Positions 32,189-36,813 of a DNA stretch of 36,813 bases are shown here, piece by piece (the stretch's first letter is position 1; each line of letters starts with the position of its first letter). Made by a program: the position numbers and the translations under genes. The notes under the pieces were generated by a model that was not told the origin of the DNA, searched no databases, and saw only the letters and a program-made list of their open reading frames with translations. The stretch comes from a virus: IMG/VR virus record IMGVR_UViG_3300007609_001032, positions 1 through 36,813 of that record; one strand, written 5' to 3'.

Positions 32189-32723
32189 TAAGGAAGCCGC
32201 TAATTTGTAGAGTTATTTTTGGTTGTAACCCTATATTGCCGCTTACATGAAGAATACCACTATCCCAAAGCCAACCTTCTCCTTGTTTCCAATGAGTATG
32301 ACTCTGCCAGTCTTTGTTTGTGTCTTGATATTGTATTACATGCCCGACTTTCCAGTCTTCTAAATACATATTAGCACGTACTTTAGTACGAGTATCATCA
32401 GGATACATATTATTAATTTTAAAGAATGTATCTCTGTGTACCGTAATTACATTTCCAGGAGGTTGCAGTATACTACTCACGGTTACAACTTCCATATTCA
32501 TTTGACGGCCTAGTTCTTCGTAATCAACTTGATCTTTATCCCACCATAGTTGTTGAATACGTGTGTTGTCTTCATGATAGCTTTTTGGAAAGCCACCAGC
32601 AGACTCGTGTATATCTTCTTGTTCTCTTACTTGATACGAAATACAACTTCCGTAATGTTGATCATAATCTGCATTTAAAAATACATCAAAATCGTAATCT
32701 AAATTAACTGCTCTAAGTAACAT
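32181..32723 (-). CDS. 2-oxoglutarate/Fe(II)-dependent oxygenase-like protein
   Basis: This 180-residue protein has His96-Arg-Asp98, distal His159 and Lys169 ten residues on, the spacing of 2OG/Fe(II) oxygenases. A strand ending Pro-Pro-Gly-Asn-Val-Ile-Thr-Val precedes HxD, and Gly-Trp-Leu-Trp-Asp-Ser-Gly-Ile-Leu precedes the distal His, as in the double-stranded beta-helix fold. Its relation to the other three oxygenases is distant. A strong ribosome-binding site (AGGAG, 6 nt before ATG) sits in a 20-nt gap, so this gene is probably translated more independently than its neighbours. Substrate unknown. Confidence 0.7.
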   Translation of the reverse strand: MLLRAVNLDYDFDVFLNADYDQHYGSCISYQVREQEDIHESAGGFPKSYHEDNTRIQQLWWDKDQVDYEELGRQMNMEVVTVSSILQPPGNVITVHRDTFFKINNMYPDDTRTKVRANMYLEDWKVGHVIQYQDTNKDWQSHTHWKQGEGWLWDSGILHVSGNIGLQPKITLQISGFLNE

Positions 32724-32729
32724 GCTTAT

Positions 32730-32734
32730 CTCCT
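32730..32734 (-). promoter_or_regulatory. Strong ribosome-binding site of the oxygenase starting at 32723
   Basis: AGGAG on the minus strand, 6 nt before the ATG at 32723, lies within the 20-nt gap between the upstream rSAM stop and this gene. It is an optimal Shine-Dalgarno in one of the few non-overlapping junctions. Confidence 0.75.
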
Positions 32735-32743
32735 GAATATTAG

Positions 32744-34117
32744 TTATTTATTTGCTGCTTTCTTACACTGATGGAAAAATTTAGCCATTTCAGGAAATGT
32801 ATCTTGATAGTTGATATTTCGACGACGGTCTTGTTCTTGGAAAAAGTTATGAAAGTCTTTTCTGCCTTCTTGAATACGTTCTTCTGGGTACTCTGCTGTA
32901 CGCATGTAGTCAACTACACGGCGAAACTTTTCATATTCTAGGGTACTAAATGCATGTTTGCTGTCATCATCTAAATTGTCTTTAATAAATTGTAAATGAC
33001 TTTCCATATAAGGCATGTAATCTTCTTTAGGAAGAATATTCATATCATATTGTAGAGGTTCTTTGAGATAGGGTGTATCGAAATGAATACGTTGCCAGCG
33101 ATGTGTTTCAATATTATTATATTTTTTACGCCATTCTAAAATCTTTTCTAGCAGGCTTTGGAATGTTGTAACACTAAAAATATTAAATGTAATCATAAAT
33201 GTTAAAGGAGCAGTAGTATTTTCTAAGAAGTAATCCATGTTACGTTCAAATACTTCAATATCTAAACCATCTCGAATGTATTCTGCACGTTCTCCCCATG
33301 TGTCAACACTAGTAAACAACTTAAATTGTTTAATTTTATCTTGACTTAATAAGCTGTTTACACTATCAGTAAATTTTTCTAGTTGTTTGGGCTTGCCGCC
33401 TAGGTTAGTATTAACATTAAGTTCTAGATGCGGCTTGGGATCTTTTTCTAGTAGATCAAACAATTTGTAAGTACTGGTTTGAATAGTTGCTTCGCCGCCT
33501 GTAATACGCAAAATGTTTAGTGTTTTACTAACTTCAGGCCACCATTTCCACCATGCATCTAGATAAGGGTTTGATTCTTCCTCATAAATGTTGAACCAAT
33601 CAATATCACAGCGGTGATTATTGACCATATCATACGGACCAAACTTTTTTATTTCATTATAAAATCGACTACTTGCTTTTGGATGGCAATATCCGCATCG
33701 GAAGTTACACTCGTTACCGAAACTAACTTCTAAATATTCTGGATTAACATTAAAATCTGGTTCTTTAGTAGCAACTTCGTTTAGCCTGTCGTTGCTATAA
33801 ATGCTACTACTGCGTATATGTCTATCACTAACATAGTCTTTGCCCATGTTTTCAACGTTCCAGCAGTATTGACAACCACTAGTCTGAACACCGTTGAGCA
33901 TTTCCATGCGTTCTTGTTTTTTAATCATAGTGTTGTGTAATGCACTAGGATTTTCTTTGATTTCATCAACATCAATTGCATGTGGTGCAGGATGATAGCA
34001 GCTATGTGTTTCGCCTGTTTGAAAATAGATATTGGCATGATACCATTTGGCAAAACAAAACGTTTTACTAAAATGTTTATCAGTTAACTCTCGAACTTTT
34101 TTTAATTTTTCGTCCAT
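32744..34117 (-). CDS. Radical SAM protein, N-terminal twitch type, GGEA variant
   Basis: This 457-residue protein is the first rSAM of the island in transcription order. Twitch cysteines are Cys21, Cys40 (single), Cys82 and Cys85; rSAM Cys137-x3-Cys141-x2-Cys144; and Gly-Gly-Glu-Ala at 207-210. The core strand has Thr-Ser-Val-Asp-Thr-Trp-Gly and then Glu-Tyr-Ile-Arg. It is the most divergent N-twitch member in the core, yet it keeps the tail Gln-Asp-Arg-Arg-Arg and Tyr-Gln-Asp-Thr-Phe-Pro-Glu. It shares one base with the stop of the glycosyltransferase-like gene upstream. GAGAG precedes the ATG. Confidence 0.9.
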   Translation of the reverse strand: MDEKLKKVRELTDKHFSKTFCFAKWYHANIYFQTGETHSCYHPAPHAIDVDEIKENPSALHNTMIKKQERMEMLNGVQTSGCQYCWNVENMGKDYVSDRHIRSSSIYSNDRLNEVATKEPDFNVNPEYLEVSFGNECNFRCGYCHPKASSRFYNEIKKFGPYDMVNNHRCDIDWFNIYEEESNPYLDAWWKWWPEVSKTLNILRITGGEATIQTSTYKLFDLLEKDPKPHLELNVNTNLGGKPKQLEKFTDSVNSLLSQDKIKQFKLFTSVDTWGERAEYIRDGLDIEVFERNMDYFLENTTAPLTFMITFNIFSVTTFQSLLEKILEWRKKYNNIETHRWQRIHFDTPYLKEPLQYDMNILPKEDYMPYMESHLQFIKDNLDDDSKHAFSTLEYEKFRRVVDYMRTAEYPEERIQEGRKDFHNFFQEQDRRRNINYQDTFPEMAKFFHQCKKAANK

Positions 34118-35046
34118 TAATTCTCTCGATCAACTATGCCATTGGCATTTCTTGCTGGGTTTTGGTACACAATTTTAAAAAACTTACTTTCAGCCTTGCC
34201 TAGTGGCTGCGGACTAATCGGAATACCTAGATCATTAATTAAAACTCTACCCATGTCTTCAGTTTTAGACATTAATTCTTCTTCACCGATCTTCGATACT
34301 TCGTCGTCCCATAGACTATTTAGATATTTAAAGTCTCTAACTTGTATATAGTCCCAGTCAGTCAACATAGTCATGTACAGACCTTGACGTGCGCCGTATA
34401 ATGCCCATAATCCGTTTGTTGCGTCTGCACCTACCATTTGCCAAATATACAATCTATGCAGATTCTTCCAATGAGTATCATGGAATGCTTGAATACTGCT
34501 AGGTTTAATTCCTCGATCTAGTGCCATTTTGCAGCCTTCACGGAACCCAGCACGCCATGCTTGTTGTGGCGTAGCGTTATTTTGAATAGTACTATAACAA
34601 CTATTCATTTGAATGTATTTGACGTCCCAACAAAAGTCAACTTGTGCATGTTTATTTTTTGGATCAGCATTTTCATGTGTACGCATGTTTAGTACATATT
34701 CTTTGGGCCAGCATTTGATGCCGCCATTGCCGTACATAAGTCCGTTAATACTATTTTCAGCAGCCCAACTAATAACACAACGGTCCAAATCTTCATGTTT
34801 AGAAAAATCAATTTCTTGGTTTAAAAATCGTTCGTCAATTGTATTGTCGCCGTCGATTGTAATAAATCGATCTGTTTCACTTAGATTAGCACATGCTTTG
34901 TGTGCTGCATCACTACCTTCTACACCGTGTATACGTTTAGCCCATGGAACTTTGCTACACAAATCTGCATAGTTTTTTTCTGCGTTAGGTTCATCATATG
35001 AAAGATAGATGATATCATAGTCTACTGGTTTAAATTTATTAGTCAT
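34117..35046 (-). CDS. GT-A-type glycosyltransferase-like protein (paralog)
   Basis: This 309-residue protein is the longer paralog of the 20846-21529 protein. The first strand Asp-Ile-Ile-Tyr-Leu-Ser-Tyr leads to Ile-Thr-Ile-Asp65-Gly-Asp67, the presumed DxD. Gly-Asn-Gly-Gly-Ile-Lys-Cys-Trp-Pro and Trp-Arg-Ala-Gly-Phe-Arg-Glu further on match the other copy. About 60 C-terminal residues are absent from the paralog. It begins the island, overlapping the probable virion protein gene by 8 nt, and each copy stands at or near the start of a transcription unit. The GT-A assignment rests on the DxD-like motif and strand pattern. Confidence 0.6.
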   Translation of the reverse strand: MTNKFKPVDYDIIYLSYDEPNAEKNYADLCSKVPWAKRIHGVEGSDAAHKACANLSETDRFITIDGDNTIDERFLNQEIDFSKHEDLDRCVISWAAENSINGLMYGNGGIKCWPKEYVLNMRTHENADPKNKHAQVDFCWDVKYIQMNSCYSTIQNNATPQQAWRAGFREGCKMALDRGIKPSSIQAFHDTHWKNLHRLYIWQMVGADATNGLWALYGARQGLYMTMLTDWDYIQVRDFKYLNSLWDDEVSKIGEEELMSKTEDMGRVLINDLGIPISPQPLGKAESKFFKIVYQNPARNANGIVDREN

Positions 35047-36409
35047 TTACAATCTCGTGTGCATAGTTGTTAAAGTATTTGGGTGTAAACAAGCTCAGTT
35101 CTACACCTTCTCGTTCAACGTCGTATTTAAAAGGAACAATCTGTTTGTTATCTTCTATTAGATCGCCTAGCTTAAACTCAAATGTTCTATATAGTATATG
35201 AGGATCATATTTATTTGTCAAGCTAAAATGTACGTAGTCTTTGGGATAGAATCCAGAACTCTTTAGATACTTTCTAGTTCTAGGATTTAACTCAATTTCC
35301 CAATAACCTTGTTTTAAGTTTTGCACAATAATTAAATCATATGAATGGTCTATTTTTGCAAGATACATGCCTTTGCCTATTATAACTTTTTGTCCTGACA
35401 TAAAGTCATCAGGTTGAGCTATTTTAATATCATCTTTGATCCAAAATTCTTCTTGTGTATTAAGATTAATGCCCTTCCAAGTTTTTGCGTCTTCGTTATA
35501 CGATACTATAGTTGTTTCATTTGCATAAAATAAATTATCTTGTATCTCACGAGGAGTTGGTGTTTCTATTTTTTCTAACACAACACGCTCTATTCTGTTG
35601 TTGTTTAAAATTAAATCTCCGACAGAAACCGACTTTGCAAATTCTAAATCTTTGTTTGCATCTGAAAACAATTTTACATTGCTGACAATCAATTCAGAAT
35701 TTTCGTAATCAAAGAGACTATTTGCAGTATAGTTCTTAGTGAGTCTATATACATTGTTGTTTAACCAAACATGTTGGTCTTTAACATGTGATAGTTCTTT
35801 ATACCAAATATCTATTTTTGGAATACCTTCAAACTCATGTTTGTACTCAATATAATCAAAATTAATATTCGCTTGCGGTTTATCTACAAGCACAACATCT
35901 TCTTGATATATTTCAAAATAATCTAGATCAAACTCTTCTAGCACAGGACAATCTTTGACGGTTTTATATATATTATGCTGATAATATACTAGCATGCCTT
36001 GGACATAAGAAAATCCTGGAACATATATGTAAAATTTTGCGCCATCGAAAACAGGAATAAAGTGTATATGTTTATAAAAATCTTGTTTGTAACCGCCTCG
36101 TTTTACTATCGGTATCTGGTGGATGATATCTAATTCACTACTATAATTATCTTCCCATGTTTGTTCTTTGACTATTAGATTTTTTAATGCACTATCATAA
36201 TTAACTCTAAAGTCGCTAAGTTTGCGCTCTCCATTAATAATAGTTTGTACATGAGCAGTTGGAACTTCTAAAATATCTAAAGTTGGTTCTTCAATGTTTT
36301 TATTAGATACTTTGGTAATTTTGCCGGTACTATCATAATACACAAATGACGTTGCATCTTTAGTGTTTTCAACTTTTAAATTTTTAATTAGATCTAATAA
36401 TTCACTCAT
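35039..36409 (-). CDS. Probable virion structural protein
   Basis: This 456-residue protein has no enzyme motif. It is rich in beta-strand-like segments with aromatic residues, and several stretches repeat the idea 'strand, Asn/His-rich turn, (Asn/His)-(Ile/Val)-Tyr-(Lys/Arg)-(Thr/Leu)', for example around residues 125-150 and 214-225. Such short beta modules recur in carbohydrate-contacting and baseplate or fibre proteins of tailed phages. Its size and overlaps (8 nt on each side) fit a structural gene cluster. The function is inferred from composition and position, not from a recognised family. A soluble accessory protein cannot be excluded. Confidence 0.5.
   Translation of the reverse strand: MSELLDLIKNLKVENTKDATSFVYYDSTGKITKVSNKNIEEPTLDILEVPTAHVQTIINGERKLSDFRVNYDSALKNLIVKEQTWEDNYSSELDIIHQIPIVKRGGYKQDFYKHIHFIPVFDGAKFYIYVPGFSYVQGMLVYYQHNIYKTVKDCPVLEEFDLDYFEIYQEDVVLVDKPQANINFDYIEYKHEFEGIPKIDIWYKELSHVKDQHVWLNNNVYRLTKNYTANSLFDYENSELIVSNVKLFSDANKDLEFAKSVSVGDLILNNNRIERVVLEKIETPTPREIQDNLFYANETTIVSYNEDAKTWKGINLNTQEEFWIKDDIKIAQPDDFMSGQKVIIGKGMYLAKIDHSYDLIIVQNLKQGYWEIELNPRTRKYLKSSGFYPKDYVHFSLTNKYDPHILYRTFEFKLGDLIEDNKQIVPFKYDVEREGVELSLFTPKYFNNYAHEIVND
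35193..35221 (-). promoter_or_regulatory. Possible sigma70-type promoter upstream of the island
   Basis: On the minus strand TTGACA (35221-35216) and TATACT (35198-35193) are 17 nt apart, 11 of 12 consensus bases. It lies inside the coding region of the probable virion protein, about 145 nt before the first island gene at 35046. One such match could arise by chance in AT-rich DNA of this length. Confidence 0.3.
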
Positions 36410-36809
36410 TAACTAATGCCTTATATCTTTCTACTACAGGAGTTTTATCTACAAAGTCATTTTCTGTATAATGCAATATGCCTTTTTGTAGATAGTTTCC
36501 GATCTTGATTTCACACGACGGAGAAATATATGTTCCGACTAATTGTTGCCATGCCTGTGGTGATTTTTTCCAACCTTGAGAATGTGCTTTGAGATGTGTA
36601 AAACGAGCAATTTCTTGTTTTGAATTTGTTATTGCGTCTTCACAATCCATTATTAGTGTAACTATTGCTGCACATATGTCAATGCTCGGACGCGGAGGTC
36701 GAGTATCTGCACGTAAAAATATTTCATAAAAGCTTTTCCAGTTTTGTACTACAATTTCTAACCATTTATAAAATTCTTGTGCAAAGTCACTTTTTTCAAA
36801 ATAGTGCAT
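36402..36809 (-). CDS. Protein of unknown function, possibly extending past the edge
   Basis: This has 135 residues from the ATG at 36809, but the frame remains open to the right edge, so the true start may be outside the window. It is mostly helix-like, with Trp-rich segments (Trp-Lys-Ser-Phe-Tyr-Glu; Gly-Trp-Lys-Lys-Ser-Pro-Gln-Ala-Trp-Gln-Gln) and no cysteine cluster. It overlaps the probable virion protein gene by 8 nt and is transcribed with it. It is perhaps a small phage structural or assembly protein. I do not recognise it. Confidence 0.55.
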   Translation of the reverse strand: MHYFEKSDFAQEFYKWLEIVVQNWKSFYEIFLRADTRPPRPSIDICAAIVTLIMDCEDAITNSKQEIARFTHLKAHSQGWKKSPQAWQQLVGTYISPSCEIKIGNYLQKGILHYTENDFVDKTPVVERYKALVNE

Positions 36810-36813
36810 TCCA

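Noticed and set aside
307-35046. Mobile-element or genomic-island origin with integrase, transposase or att repeats
   Set aside because: No integrase, transposase or long flanking direct repeat is visible; the island could have been acquired by homologous exchange between phages.

Overview
The window is AT-rich, densely packed DNA that I read as part of a large tailed bacteriophage genome, most likely a marine T4-like myovirus. The reasons are a tail-fibre-like structural gene at the left edge, a probable structural protein at the right edge, almost no non-coding DNA, and overlapping stop/start junctions throughout. The host is not determined by the sequence; an AT-rich marine alphaproteobacterium or picocyanobacterium would fit. 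I saw no tRNA, rRNA, CRISPR array, insertion sequence, integrase or attachment site, and no stretch over 300 bases lacks a gene. The longest gap is 71 bases (18810-18880).

Layout: (1) 2-310, plus strand, the end of a tail-fibre/virion protein that converges on the rest. (2) 307-35046, all minus strand, an island of 35 genes. It holds 20 radical SAM (rSAM) enzymes: fourteen with a cysteine-rich twitch-like cluster N-terminal to the rSAM core, three short ones with a C-terminal Gly-Trp-x-Cys cluster, one classical SPASM-type enzyme and two of the B12-domain architecture. Among them lie four 2-oxoglutarate/Fe(II) oxygenase-like proteins, two paralogous PLP aminotransferase-like proteins, two GT-A-like and one GT-B-like glycosyltransferase candidates, a class I methyltransferase, a GNAT acetyltransferase, an SDR/epimerase-like protein, a kinase-fold protein lacking the catalytic Asp, and two unknowns. 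(3) 35039-36809, minus strand, a probable virion protein and an unknown protein that may run off the edge.

Transcription runs right to left. The chain of overlapping genes breaks in four places. At two breaks I find sigma70-type promoters placed so that the transcript should start at or next to the ATG: TTGACA-17-TATAAT before the gene starting at 21529, and TTGACA-16-TACAAT before the gene starting at 13463. These divide the island into three likely transcription units: 35046 to 21554, 21529 to 13480, and 13463 to 307.

Together the genes look like a phage-carried biosynthetic or modification system rich in radical chemistry, combining C-H activation, hydroxylation, transamination, methylation, acetylation and glycosyl transfer. 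The substrate is not visible. Its position between structural genes suggests modification of a virion protein or of a glycan on the virion or host surface. A peptide-maturation system is possible, but I see no convincing precursor or exporter. Family assignments rest on motifs I can see; the joint function is inference.
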